From Acidobacteriota bacterium (GTDB taxonomy: Bacteria > Acidobacteriota > Terriglobia > Bryobacterales > Bryobacteraceae), in assembly GCA_017307505.1 (NCBI GenBank), contig JAFKEE010000033.1, positions 1 through 64,000 of the forward strand: a DNA stretch of 64,000 bases, given 5' to 3'. Position 1 is the first letter of the stretch. Every line of letters begins with the position of its first letter. Made by a program: the position numbers and the translations under genes. Positions 35,525 to 44,775 of this stretch are shown one piece after another. The notes below the pieces were generated by a model. That model was not told the DNA's origin. It searched no databases and saw nothing but the letters and a program-made list of their open reading frames with translations.

Positions 35525-36490
35525 ATGGCCGCAACAGCAACCGCCATTGCCCCCCTGGAGCAGTTTGCTTCCGACGTCCGCAGCGGGTTAGCGAAACCGC
35601 GGAAGGAGCTGCCTTCCAAGTATTTTTATGATGCGCTGGGTTCCGCGCTATTTGAAGCGATCTGCCTGCTACCCGAGTACGGCCTGACTCGCGCGGACGA
35701 GCGAGTGCTGGCGCGCTACGGGCGAGAGATCGTCAGCCGAATTCCGCACCGGGTTCTGGTGTCGGAACTCGGCAGCGGCAGCGGGCGGAAGACCCGGCAG
35801 ATTCTGGGCGCCTTGTGCAAGCGCGGACCGGTTTCCTACTATCCGATCGAGATCTCCCCCAAGGCGCTGGCGTCGTGCGCGGCGGAACTCGACGATATTG
35901 ACTGCCTGAGCATTGTGGGCATCGAGCGGGAGTACCTGGACGGGCTCAGATCCGTAGCCATCGACAGGCCTGCCGGCGCGCACATGATGGTTTTGTTCCT
36001 GGGCAGCACGATCGGCAACTTCGACACGGGGGCCGATGCGAAGTTCCTGCGGGATGTTCGAGCTGTTCTGTACCCTGGCGATTCCTTGCTGTTGGGGACG
36101 GACCTGGTGAAGAACATCGACGTGATGCTGGACGCCTACAACGACTCGCTGGGCGTCACCGCCGCATTCAACCTGAACCTGCTCTCGCGGATCAATCGCG
36201 AGTTGGAGGGGGATTTCGACCTGGGTCAGTTCGAGCATCTGGCCCGGTTCAACGAGGCAACCTCCAGCATCGAGATGCACCTTCTGTCGAAGCGACGGCA
36301 ACTGGTCAGCGTACGGCAGAGTGGAATCTCGACGACATTCGAGGAGGGTGAGACGATCTGGACCGAGACCTGTCACAAGTACACTCGCCCCGAAATTGCG
36401 CGACTGGCCGCGGCTTCCGGCTTTCGAATCGCGGACCAGTGGGTGGATGAGGCGTGGCCGTTCGCGGAGAGCCTGCTGGTCGCCGAGTGA
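35525..36490 (+). CDS. egtD: L-histidine N-alpha-methyltransferase EgtD
   Basis: 321 residues. The family hallmark LPSKYFYDALGSALFEAI lies at 29-46, followed by LPEYGLTRADER, and the AdoMet-binding motif SELGSGSGRKT is at 80-90. VLFLGSTIGNFD and LLGTDLVKN follow, then the late FNEATSSIEMHL and ETCHKYT segments. It trimethylates histidine to hercynine, the first step of ergothioneine synthesis. A GGAGG site within the end of egtB precedes its start, so the two are co-translated. Length and motifs are complete. It is the last gene of the plus-strand ergothioneine run. Confidence 0.95.
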   Translation: MAATATAIAPLEQFASDVRSGLAKPRKELPSKYFYDALGSALFEAICLLPEYGLTRADERVLARYGREIVSRIPHRVLVSELGSGSGRKTRQILGALCKRGPVSYYPIEISPKALASCAAELDDIDCLSIVGIEREYLDGLRSVAIDRPAGAHMMVLFLGSTIGNFDTGADAKFLRDVRAVLYPGDSLLLGTDLVKNIDVMLDAYNDSLGVTAAFNLNLLSRINRELEGDFDLGQFEHLARFNEATSSIEMHLLSKRRQLVSVRQSGISTTFEEGETIWTETCHKYTRPEIARLAAASGFRIADQWVDEAWPFAESLLVAE

Positions 36491-36537
36491 GCGCTGGGCC
36501 CGGCGGGGGAGTCGGCTCGCGGTCCGGTGGCCAATCC

Positions 36538-37473
36538 CTAGTCCTGGTGTTTGGGCGAAAGACCGTTCGCTGCACCTGGAAATGGGACACCGCGACGCCT
36601 GGCGGGACGGCGATAAATCCTATCCGTTCCCGTTACGTAGAGCCATTGAAGCCCGGGACCACCGAAGAAGACATTGGTGAGGCCGCCTGCGCCCGGAGGC
36701 CGGAGAATGGCGCTTACGCGGCCTTGCGGGTCACAAACCTGAATACCCTGGCTGGTGGCGATGTATAGAAAGCCATCCGAGTCGAACGCGATGCCGCCAG
36801 AGTCGATCTCGGAGGACTGGTCTGCCTCCAGACGGCAGAATCGTGTTCCATTGAGCAGCGAGCCGTCGCCGGCGAGTTGAAACGACCAGACCCAGGGAGT
36901 GCGTGAATCCGCAATCGCCAGCAACGGCTGAGTATTGGAAGAGCGGACGCCGCGCGGCCATTCCATGCCCTTGTCAACGACACGCTTGCTGCCATCCGGC
37001 TTCACCAGCCACACCACGTGGGCAGGAGGTTGGCTGAGGTAGATGTCGTTGCGGGCTGTGACCGTGAGGTGGTGCGATTGGACCCCCTCCGCAACCACAG
37101 CTTCCCTGCCGTCGAGAGAGAGGGCCACGACCCTTTGGCGATCGTGCTGGCCGATGTAGAGGCGGCCGTCCGGCCCGAAGGCAATGCCGTGCGCTCCGCC
37201 GCTGTTCTCTTTCCATGTCGTGATATTGCCGGCAGTATCGATCTTCATGATCCGATTGCGGTGGGCGTCGGTGAAGTAGACAACGCCGCTGTTGTCCACG
37301 GCGGAATCCGCGGTGAGTTGATAGCCCTCGCCCAGGAGCACCCACGGTTCGCCTGGAACCAGGATGGTTGCCGCATTGCGCCCGTCATCGGGGATTGCGG
37401 GACGGGGGTCCTGCGAGCCTGCGAGCGGAAGGGTGACGAGCGCCAGGACGAGCAGGCCGGCGGCGCGAAGCAT
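36538..37473 (-). CDS. Secreted SMP-30/gluconolactonase-like beta-propeller
   Basis: 311 residues from the ATG at 37473, where a signal peptide begins (MLRAAGLLVLALVTLPLAG); the longer frame adds a Pro/Ser-rich non-signal extension. Repeated propeller blades read ADSAVDNSGVVYFTDAHRNRIMKID, AHGIAFGPDGRLYIGQHD and GGIAFDSDGFLYIATSQG. This is the SMP-30/gluconolactonase/LRE pattern of calcium-dependent lactonases, but the specific metal ligands were not confirmed. The 3' end faces the egtD 3' end across ~50 bp. It diverges from the EamA gene. Confidence 0.78.
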   Translation of the reverse strand: MLRAAGLLVLALVTLPLAGSQDPRPAIPDDGRNAATILVPGEPWVLLGEGYQLTADSAVDNSGVVYFTDAHRNRIMKIDTAGNITTWKENSGGAHGIAFGPDGRLYIGQHDRQRVVALSLDGREAVVAEGVQSHHLTVTARNDIYLSQPPAHVVWLVKPDGSKRVVDKGMEWPRGVRSSNTQPLLAIADSRTPWVWSFQLAGDGSLLNGTRFCRLEADQSSEIDSGGIAFDSDGFLYIATSQGIQVCDPQGRVSAILRPPGAGGLTNVFFGGPGLQWLYVTGTDRIYRRPARRRGVPFPGAANGLSPKHQD

Positions 37474-37631
37474 GGTCACAGTATTCCATGGGATTGCCGG
37501 CGACGATGCCGGAATTGTGCAAATTGAATTGTTTGTCGAAGGAAAACCGGCACTCGGCGTGCGATTCTGGCTGGGTCGCATCGCATGGTTCTGGGGTAGG
37601 CTGGGAAGCAGGACCGGAATTCCTGGCGCCG

Positions 37632-38570
37632 ATGATGCCGGCGCCGCCGCCACCTGATCCAGTGAGTTCTGCAAGACCGACAGCCATCCAACCCGTCACC
37701 TCTCTGCGGACAGTTGTCCTGACGGCGCTGACCATGGTGTTTTTTGCCGCCAATTCGCTACTGGCTCGTTTTGCGCTGCGATCGGGCGCGATTGATGCCG
37801 GCAGCTTTACGACGATTCGAATTGGAGCCGGGGCAGTGGCCTTGGCCTTGATCGTGGGTATGGGGCGCCCGCATGCCGAATCGGGCCGGCGGCACGGCTC
37901 ACTCCGGGCGGGTCTGGCCTTATTCGGCTATGCGCTCGCCTTTTCCTATGCGTATCTCCTGCTGAATGCAGGGACGGGCGCCCTGGTGTTATTCGCCGCC
38001 GTGCAGATGACCATGCTGGGCGGCGGAATCGCGCACGGGGAGCATCCGAGCGCGGCGGAGTGGAGCGGTCTGGCGCTGGCCTTCGGAGGATTGATCTACC
38101 TCGTGTTTCCGGGCCTGACAGCGCCTTCGCCAGCCGGAGTGGCGCTCATCGCCGCATCGGGAGCGTGCTGGGGATTCTATTCCATGGCCGCCAGGGGTGT
38201 GCGTTCGCCCGTGCAGGCGACGGCCGGCAATTTTGTATGGGCGTTGCCGCTCGCCGCGGGGACCCAACTGGTGATCTGGGCCTTCGGCCGGCATCATGCC
38301 ACCTGGCTGGGCGCCGGGTTGGCGGCGGTTTCCGGAGCGGTCACCTCCGGATTGGGCTATGCCCTCTGGTACACAGCGCTGAAAGAGTTGCGCACGAGCG
38401 CCGCAGCGATTGTCCAACTGACAGTGCCGGTGCTGACAGCAACTGCCGGCGTGCTGCTGCTGGGAGAGCAACTGACCGGACGACTCGTGCTGGCTTCCGC
38501 GGCGATTTTGGGTGGGGTGGCGCTGGCGCTGACCGGCAAAGTCCGGGCGGCGGCACGCGGGGTGCAATGA
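37632..38570 (+). CDS. EamA/DMT-family transporter
   Basis: 312 residues with ten predicted membrane helices in two EamA repeats (first ~20-150, second ~165-300; GLIYLVFPGL and ACWGFYSMAARG mark the join, and ALWYTALKELRTSAAAIVQL the typical late helix). The start is uncertain: two adjacent ATGs at 37632 and 37635 directly precede a Pro-rich cytoplasmic tail, whereas the upstream frame to 37488 overlaps the promoter of the divergent SMP-30 gene. Members export or import small metabolites such as amino acids. The substrate is not predictable. Confidence 0.83.
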   Translation: MMPAPPPPDPVSSARPTAIQPVTSLRTVVLTALTMVFFAANSLLARFALRSGAIDAGSFTTIRIGAGAVALALIVGMGRPHAESGRRHGSLRAGLALFGYALAFSYAYLLLNAGTGALVLFAAVQMTMLGGGIAHGEHPSAAEWSGLALAFGGLIYLVFPGLTAPSPAGVALIAASGACWGFYSMAARGVRSPVQATAGNFVWALPLAAGTQLVIWAFGRHHATWLGAGLAAVSGAVTSGLGYALWYTALKELRTSAAAIVQLTVPVLTATAGVLLLGEQLTGRLVLASAAILGGVALALTGKVRAAARGVQ

Positions 38571-38594
38571 GAATCGAATTTTCCGGGGGCGGGT

Positions 38595-40193
38595 TCAGTT
38601 CGGCCGCCGGAGAGCAGGCAAGGCCGGGACGCGGATGCGGTAGGCCCGATACTCGTCGCCGAACTGCTCTTCCAAGGCCAGTTCCTCGTGGGGGATGAGC
38701 CAGCCAGGAACGGCCAGGGCGAGGCACGCGAACAAGACTGCGAGAACGGGACTGCCGAGCAGCAGCGTGAGTCCGGCCCAGAAGCAAGCTTCCGCCAGGT
38801 AGATGGGATGGCGCATCCGGGCGAAGGGTCCCGTCTGAAGCAACATGGCCGGCCGGAGTCCGAGACGGCATAGCGGAGGCAGCGAGCTGACGGCACGGAG
38901 CATGGTCAGGAGCACCCACAGCAGCAGTCCTGCTCCGGCCAAGATCACCAGAAGCCCCAGCAGATTGAGTGGCTGGGGCATGCCGTCCTTCCAACCCCAA
39001 CGAGGCCCAACGCGGGCAAGCAGGAAGGGGATGCCCAGATGAACCGCCGGGATCCCCAGAGTAAACACAGCCAGGAGAAGTAGCCGCACGGTTCCGCGGG
39101 TCACGAATCGCGCGGCATCGCGCAGGAAGGGCTGCCAGCGGAGGTAAGAGATGCAGCGCCACAACCATTCCAAAGGCCCGAAGTGAAATCGCCTCAGCCA
39201 CCAAGCGCTGAAGCCCAACTGGAGGCAATAGAACACGATGCCGCCCGCCATGGTTACGCCGACCCCGAGTGTAGAAAACAGCGCCAGACCGTAGCCGTAG
39301 AAGACAAATGCAAAGACGACGGATTGCGCGAGGTAGTTCGTGAGGGCGGTACGGCCGGCCGCGGCAAGCCAAGGCGCGTGCGGTTTCCAGAGCAGGATTG
39401 CCGCCCCATAGGCAAAAGCGAGCGGAATGATTGCGACCTGGCCGCTACGCAGAATAGCTGCTGTAATACCGGCGGCCAAGCCGAGGAACAGAATCCAGCG
39501 GAGCAGGCGCCGGTTGTTTTCGAAGAGCCCAAGGCGCCAGGCGGCGACGCCCCAGAGCATCAGGCCGAAGGTCCGTGGCATTGAAAGCAACAACAGCGGC
39601 AGAATCAGGAGTTGCGTTTCGTGCCAGCGAAAAGCCAGCAGTTCCTGCCAGCCACCTGAACGGTAGGCGTGGACTGCTCCGGATGACAATGCCAGCAAGG
39701 CGGCATTGTCGGGAAATGGCACGGGCAAGGAAACGAGGTACTGTGCCCCGATGGCGATCAGTCCAAGGGCGGCGAGAGTGTGGGCCGGCAAGCGGAGAAG
39801 CGGGACGATGAGGAGTCCGCAGACACCGTATAGGGCAAGAATGTCACCGTTCCAAATGAGAAAGAGGTGAACGAGACCCAGAACGAGCAGCGCCCCGAAA
39901 CGCCGCAGGAGAAACGGGGTGCGCTGATCCTGACCGGCCCGCTCTGACTGAATCGCGATGCCCACCCCAAACAGGAACGAGAAGAGGGTGAACGCCTTGA
40001 ACTCCAGGAGCGAGTCCATCAGCGCCAGTAGTACGGATCCAGCCGGCCCCAGAGGCTCATCCTGACCCAGTATGTGCGCGGAGAGCGGCACCCGGAAACC
40101 GCTGACGAGATTGACGAGCAGGACACCGCCCAGTGCCGCGCCGCGCAGCGTATCGATTTCGACGATGCGCTCCCTGGACGAGGCCGGCTTCAT
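38595..40193 (-). CDS. DUF418 membrane protein fused to isoprenylcysteine-methyltransferase-like domain
   Basis: 532 residues from the ATG at 40193 (MKPASSRERIVEIDTLRG). The open frame runs 209 codons further upstream but is low-quality there and would cross the promoter of the divergent DUF1593 gene. Residues ~1-370 are a YeiB/DUF418 multi-pass protein (EIDTLRGAALGGVLLVNL, FTLFSFLFGVGIAI, TALTNYLAQSV, FGPLEWLWRCISYL). After a further membrane region, residues ~430-532 match the ICMT/phospholipid-methyltransferase fold (LLQTGPFARMRHPIYLAEACFWAG, then the EELALEEQFGDEYRAYR loop). It looks like a natural fusion of an acyltransferase-like membrane protein with a membrane methyltransferase. Substrates unknown. 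Confidence 0.8.
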   Translation of the reverse strand: MKPASSRERIVEIDTLRGAALGGVLLVNLVSGFRVPLSAHILGQDEPLGPAGSVLLALMDSLLEFKAFTLFSFLFGVGIAIQSERAGQDQRTPFLLRRFGALLVLGLVHLFLIWNGDILALYGVCGLLIVPLLRLPAHTLAALGLIAIGAQYLVSLPVPFPDNAALLALSSGAVHAYRSGGWQELLAFRWHETQLLILPLLLLSMPRTFGLMLWGVAAWRLGLFENNRRLLRWILFLGLAAGITAAILRSGQVAIIPLAFAYGAAILLWKPHAPWLAAAGRTALTNYLAQSVVFAFVFYGYGLALFSTLGVGVTMAGGIVFYCLQLGFSAWWLRRFHFGPLEWLWRCISYLRWQPFLRDAARFVTRGTVRLLLLAVFTLGIPAVHLGIPFLLARVGPRWGWKDGMPQPLNLLGLLVILAGAGLLLWVLLTMLRAVSSLPPLCRLGLRPAMLLQTGPFARMRHPIYLAEACFWAGLTLLLGSPVLAVLFACLALAVPGWLIPHEELALEEQFGDEYRAYRIRVPALPALRRPN

Positions 40194-40271
40194 GCCGCGC
40201 AGTATAACCGAATGCCGGACCGCAGTTTCGGTGCGGGCCCTACCTGCGGAGCAAGTTGATAGATTGGAGCG

Positions 40272-41543
40272 GTGTTTCTCAGAATCCTGCTGGCGGTGGT
40301 GTTCCCATTGCTCGCATTCGCCGCGGATAAGCCGCGCGTGCTTGTTCTGACCGACATCTCGAGTCTGACCGCGGGTGTCCGGGAGCCGGATGATGGGCAG
40401 TCGCTGGTTCGTTTTCTGCTGTTCTCGAATGAGTTTGATGTCGAGGGCTTCGTGGCCTCGTCCAACCTGGGCCACGGGCAGGTAGTGCGGCCCGAACTGA
40501 TCCGGCAGGCGATCGAGGGCTATGCAGCGGTGTGGCCCAACCTGCGGCGCCATCTGTCGAGCTATCCCGATCCTGCCCGGCTGCGTGACCGAGTTAAAGC
40601 GGGACAACCCATCGCCGGACCAAAGGTTCCCGTGGAAGCAAGCGTGGGCGAAGGCAAGGATACGGAAGGTTCCGATTGGATTGTCCGCACGGCGATGTCG
40701 CCCGACCGGCGTCCGCTGTGGATTCTGATCTGGGGTGGATCGGCGGACCTGGCGCAGGCTTTGTGGAGGACAAGGGACAATGTTGAGCTCCGCAGGAAAC
40801 TGCGAGTGCATGCCGTGCACGATCAGGATTCGACGGGGCCGTGGATCCGCAAGACCTTTCCTGACCTGTTCTACATTCTCAGGGGCGATGGCGTGCGCGG
40901 CACATATCGCGGCGGGGATACCAGTCTGGTGTCACCCGAGTGGGTGGAGAGGAATGTGCGCGTGGACCACGGTCCGCTGGGCGCCCTTTATCCGAACTAC
41001 AAAGGCGGCGACGTCTGGTCCGGCAGGCTGGGCGCTGTGCGCGGCGTGAAGGAGGGAGACACACCAACCTTTCTGTCATTGATAGCGAATGGACTGAACG
41101 ACCCGGAGAGATTGGATCTGGGCGGCTGGGGCGGACGGGTGGTCGACGCGAGGGATGCGGTGGAAAGCGATGCGGATCCGGGGGACCCGAATGCGTCCAT
41201 GATCTCGGTATACCGATGGAGGGCCGACTGGCAGGCGGAGTTTCAGGCTCGACTGGACTGGTGCGTGCGCGACCCGGCGAAGGCCAACCATGCGCCGAGC
41301 GTGAAACTGAAGGTCACCGGAAACCGGCTGGATGCGCGCGGCTCGCGTGATCCGGATGGCGACAAGCTCACTTATGAATGGATGATCTATCCGAAGGGGA
41401 AGCGGAAGGTGCGCCTTGAGGCGAAAGGCGCCCGGGCTCGCATCTATGCGGAGCCGGGGCCGGGGGCGGTGCATGTGGTGGTGGCGGTGCGCGATTCAGG
41501 CACTCCGGCCTTGACGAGGTATGCCCGAGCCGAAGTGCGTTAA
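40272..41543 (+). CDS. Secreted DUF1593 nucleoside-hydrolase-like protein
   Basis: 423 residues, GTG start at 40272 (an in-frame stop lies just upstream, so no earlier start exists). A signal peptide (FLRILLAVVFPLLAFA) precedes the DUF1593 domain: VLVLTDISSLTAGVREPDDGQSLVRFLLFSNEFDVEG resembles the Asp-rich calcium site of nucleoside hydrolases, followed by ILIWGGSADLAQALW. The C-terminal ~90 residues form a PKD-like beta domain (ARGSRDPDGDKLTYEW). Family members are thought to act on glycosides in polysaccharide-utilisation settings. Adjacent genes are divergent (DUF418) or follow on the same strand (old yellow enzyme). Confidence 0.8.
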   Translation: MFLRILLAVVFPLLAFAADKPRVLVLTDISSLTAGVREPDDGQSLVRFLLFSNEFDVEGFVASSNLGHGQVVRPELIRQAIEGYAAVWPNLRRHLSSYPDPARLRDRVKAGQPIAGPKVPVEASVGEGKDTEGSDWIVRTAMSPDRRPLWILIWGGSADLAQALWRTRDNVELRRKLRVHAVHDQDSTGPWIRKTFPDLFYILRGDGVRGTYRGGDTSLVSPEWVERNVRVDHGPLGALYPNYKGGDVWSGRLGAVRGVKEGDTPTFLSLIANGLNDPERLDLGGWGGRVVDARDAVESDADPGDPNASMISVYRWRADWQAEFQARLDWCVRDPAKANHAPSVKLKVTGNRLDARGSRDPDGDKLTYEWMIYPKGKRKVRLEAKGARARIYAEPGPGAVHVVVAVRDSGTPALTRYARAEVR

Positions 41544-41717
41544 GGGTGCGGCCAGAGAATGACCGATCCGGGTGTGGTATCGACATTGAGCAATAGGCCA
41601 GGGTTCCTGACTGTCGCGCCGTCCGCCATGCCAGGATGGTAGGTACGGGCGCTGGGCGCAAGCCATCGAGTGTTCTGCAGCTCGGACACGAAAGCGTAGC
41701 GTGGGAAAGGACCAAAG

Positions 41718-42809
41718 TTGCCTGAGCAAGCAGGGCTGTTTTCGCCGATCGTGATCGGCGAGCTGGAGTTACCAAACCGGATTGTGATGTCGCCCATGAC
41801 ACGCATCCGCGCCGAGGAGGGCTGCGTCCCCGGTGAACGCATGGTCCGCTATTACTCGCAGCGGGCCTCGGCGGGTCTGATTGTCACCGAAGGGACACAT
41901 CCGAGCCCAATGGGACGCGGTTACACCCATCCGCCGGGGCTGCATAACGATGAACAGGCGGCGGGCTGGCGGAAGGTCACCGATGCGGTCCACAAGGCCG
42001 GCGGCCGCATTTTTGTGCAGTTGATGCATGCGGGACGTGTCACGCATTCTTCCCTGCTGCCGGATCACGCGCTGCCTGTCGCCCCTTCGGCGATTCCCGT
42101 CTTCGGTGAGATTCACACCTTTGATGGGAAACTCCCCTTCGAAACCCCGAGAGCGCTGGAAACAGAGGAGATTCCCGGCATCGTCGATGAGTATCGCAGG
42201 GCAGCGGAGTTGTCCATCGCGGCAGGGTTCGATGGAGTCGAGTTGCATGCGGCGACGGGCTACCTTCCCAATCAGTTCCAGGTCACCGGGTCCAACCAGC
42301 GTAGCGACGGCTATGGCGGCTCACTGGACGGCCGAACCAGATTCACATTGGAGGTGTTGGAAGCGCTTTGCGGAGTCAGGGGCGCGAAGCAGGTGGGCCT
42401 CAAGATCGCGCCGGGCTATACGGTAAACGACATGTATGACGAGGATCCCGCCGGCACCTATACTTATCTTGCCCAGCGGCTGAATTCGTTCGGGCTAGCG
42501 TATCTGCATACCGGTTACGACAGCGGCTATGCGCGGGGCACGGCTCCGTCGTTCAATCCTATCGATCTCATCCGTTCTGTCTACACCGGGACGCTGCTGG
42601 CGGTGGGCGGATTTACCAAGGCGTCGGGCGAAGCAGCAATCGCGTCCGGCAGGACCGATTTTATTGCCTACGGGCGGCCGTTCATCTCCAACCCGGACCT
42701 CGTCGAGCGGTTCAGGGTAGACGCCCCATTGAGTCCCTGGGATGTTCGGACATTCTACGGAGGGGACGATCATGGTTATACGGATTATCCTGCCCTGGGC
42801 GCAGAATAA
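41718..42809 (+). CDS. Old-yellow-enzyme-type FMN ene-reductase
   Basis: 363 residues, TTG start at 41718 preceded by AAAGGA. TIM-barrel FMN oxidoreductase: LPNRIVMSPMTR, FVQLMHAGRVTH, FDGVELHAATGYLPNQF, RSDGYGGSLDGRTRF and the phosphate-binding IAYGRPFISNPDLVERF. This matches the NemA/alkene-reductase branch, which reduces activated C=C bonds or nitro compounds with NAD(P)H. Of the usual substrate-binding His/Asn pair, His is present in VELHAATGYL. The physiological substrate is unknown. It converges on a type-B esterase gene 23 bp away. Confidence 0.9.
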   Translation: MPEQAGLFSPIVIGELELPNRIVMSPMTRIRAEEGCVPGERMVRYYSQRASAGLIVTEGTHPSPMGRGYTHPPGLHNDEQAAGWRKVTDAVHKAGGRIFVQLMHAGRVTHSSLLPDHALPVAPSAIPVFGEIHTFDGKLPFETPRALETEEIPGIVDEYRRAAELSIAAGFDGVELHAATGYLPNQFQVTGSNQRSDGYGGSLDGRTRFTLEVLEALCGVRGAKQVGLKIAPGYTVNDMYDEDPAGTYTYLAQRLNSFGLAYLHTGYDSGYARGTAPSFNPIDLIRSVYTGTLLAVGGFTKASGEAAIASGRTDFIAYGRPFISNPDLVERFRVDAPLSPWDVRTFYGGDDHGYTDYPALGAE

Positions 42810-42832
42810 GGGCCTGTTCCACAGGGAGCGGG

Positions 42833-44488
42833 CTATCTCAAACGAGCCCGGAGACCGGTGACGTCGAGGTCGCAGAAGGCAGGCCGGCTTTTCGGCCGTG
42901 CCTTCGCCTGGCCCTGCGGAGTGAACTCAATTGCGGCCTGATTTCCGGCCTCGAAGGACGGCCAATTGGGGAGGCTCGGCCCGTTGGGATTGCCGGTTTT
43001 CGCGAAGTTGGTCCAATAGCTCATGATGGTTTCCCCCAGGGCGTAGTCGACGGCCTCAAAGGGCAGCCAGTTCCAAGCCGGCCTTTGGAAAGCACCGAAA
43101 ACGTACGGTAGTTCGAGGCCGTGAAAGGAACCCAACGTGTTCTGCCCCTTGCCCGGAATGGAACGCAGGAACTGATAGACGTAGGCGGGGTGACCGGTGC
43201 GGGCATGAAGCAGGGACATCGCCATGGCGGGGCAGGCGCAGACAACATCATTGATCCAGCTATCGGCGGATTCGGTCCGGCCGAGGGCGTTATTGAGCAG
43301 AAAGAGTGAGGTCACCAGAGGCGCGGAGCTTCCGTAGAAGATGCGGATGGTTTCCTTCACGGAGTCGCCCGCCAGTCCGCGGTTTGAGCCTTCTGAGGAA
43401 GACGGGCCCCGAAATACGCTAATTTCGCGCCCGTTGTTGCCGATCATCAGGTCCACGGGCAATTGGCGACCCTCCGCAAAGATGATTGCCGGCGGCTCGC
43501 GCAGGCACCATCCATCCAGCACAAAGCCGGGGTCTCCGGCCTGGGCGGCCGCCTCACGGGCTGCCTTAACGACAATCTCCGGAGACGATTCGCGCAGCTT
43601 CTGGAGATTGGCGGGAGCGCCCAGGGAACGAGCCACGCTCTCGCCGAATCGCTCGCCCTTTTCCCGCGCGGCGGGGTGGTGGGCCAGGCTAAGGACAGGA
43701 CCACTCTCCAGAATGACCCGCTGAAAAAGGCCCGCAGCCAGAGGGGAGCAGAGCAGGAGTCCCGCATTGATGGAGCCGGCGGATTCGCCGAAGACCGTAA
43801 CCCGCTTCGGATCGCCGCCGAACTGAGCGATGTTCTTCTGGACCCATTGCAGGGCCGCAATCTGGTCCAGCAGACCGTAATTGCCGGAGGCGTGATGGGG
43901 CGACTCACGGGTGAGTTCGGGGTGCGCAAAGAAGCCGAGCACTCCCAACCGGTAGTTGATGGTGACAACCACTACCCCCTTACGAGCCAGGGCCGTTCCA
44001 TCGTAGCCGTTCTCGCCGCCACTGCCGATCACATTCGAACCACCGTGAATCCAGACCATGACGGGTGCCGGATTCTCAGCCGGCCAGTGAGGCGTCCAGA
44101 CGTTGAGGTACAGGCAGTCCTCGGAGACCTGGATGGGCGTGTGGTTGTATTGGGTGCCGTACCGCTGGGCCAGCGGTTTGAGAAAGCGCCCGCTGCCAAG
44201 CGCGGGCTGGATGCAGGAGGCGGACACCCGGGTGGTGTCGCGGATTCCGCTCCAGGGCTGCACGGGCTGCGGTTCGCGCCATCGGAGTTCCCTGACAGGC
44301 GGCCGGGCGAAGGGGATGCCCTTGAATACGCTACCTCCGGGCAGCGAAGGATCCAGCAGACCGCGGACTGAGCCACCCGTCACGCTGGCCACGGGGGCCT
44401 GGGTCCCTGCCGGCATGGGCGGACTGGAGAAGGCGGCGAGCGAGAGGAGGAAGAGTCCGGCTGCCGTCCGCGGGATGAATTTACTCAA
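42833..44488 (-). CDS. Secreted type-B carboxylesterase
   Basis: 551 residues with a signal peptide (FIPRTAAGLFLLSLAAFSSPPMPA). The alpha/beta-hydrolase hallmarks of carboxylesterase type B are present: GIPFARPPVRELRWREPQ, SEDCLYLNVWTP, oxyanion IHGGSN, and the nucleophile elbow FGESAGS with S236. The late acid and His residues of the triad are expected near ENALGR... and FHGLELPYVF. Such enzymes cleave aliphatic or aromatic esters outside the cytoplasm. A related esterase lies at 54184, and a tannase-type enzyme at 49578. Confidence 0.88.
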   Translation of the reverse strand: MSKFIPRTAAGLFLLSLAAFSSPPMPAGTQAPVASVTGGSVRGLLDPSLPGGSVFKGIPFARPPVRELRWREPQPVQPWSGIRDTTRVSASCIQPALGSGRFLKPLAQRYGTQYNHTPIQVSEDCLYLNVWTPHWPAENPAPVMVWIHGGSNVIGSGGENGYDGTALARKGVVVVTINYRLGVLGFFAHPELTRESPHHASGNYGLLDQIAALQWVQKNIAQFGGDPKRVTVFGESAGSINAGLLLCSPLAAGLFQRVILESGPVLSLAHHPAAREKGERFGESVARSLGAPANLQKLRESSPEIVVKAAREAAAQAGDPGFVLDGWCLREPPAIIFAEGRQLPVDLMIGNNGREISVFRGPSSSEGSNRGLAGDSVKETIRIFYGSSAPLVTSLFLLNNALGRTESADSWINDVVCACPAMAMSLLHARTGHPAYVYQFLRSIPGKGQNTLGSFHGLELPYVFGAFQRPAWNWLPFEAVDYALGETIMSYWTNFAKTGNPNGPSLPNWPSFEAGNQAAIEFTPQGQAKARPKSRPAFCDLDVTGLRARLR

Positions 44489-44710
44489 GAGTCAGTTTCC
44501 TTTCGCACGGGCGGACCGGTACAGGCAGTCTGGATCGGAATGGACGAAAGACAAGGATATCCGCTCAGTCGGGCGATGTGGAGAGAAAAGATAAGGAGTT
44601 CAGAGTACGGGAGCTTCGGAAGAGTGTGGGACGAGGGCGTTCGAAGTGAGACTGTGACCGGGTTCCGGGTTGCGCATTGTGTTGGGGCGGCAGGCCCTGC
44701 GAGAGAAGAC

Positions 44711-44753
44711 GAAAAAGGGCCGGCCCTGCTCACGAGGAGCAAGGCCGGCCTGA
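44711..44753 (-). terminator. Intrinsic terminator of the TonB-dependent receptor gene
   Basis: On the minus strand a long stem (AGGCCGGCCTTGCTC ... GAGCAGGGCCGGCCCT, with a short mismatch) is followed by TTTTT. It begins 24 bp after the receptor stop codon. Stem strength, loop and T run make it a clear rho-independent terminator. Confidence 0.8.
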
Positions 44754-44775
44754 TCGGGGGGATCACAACCCCGCG

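Noticed and set aside
40194-40820. N-terminal 209-codon extension of the DUF418 fusion gene
   Set aside because: Extension is His/Arg/Gln-rich, precedes the natural DUF418 start and crosses the divergent DUF1593 gene start.
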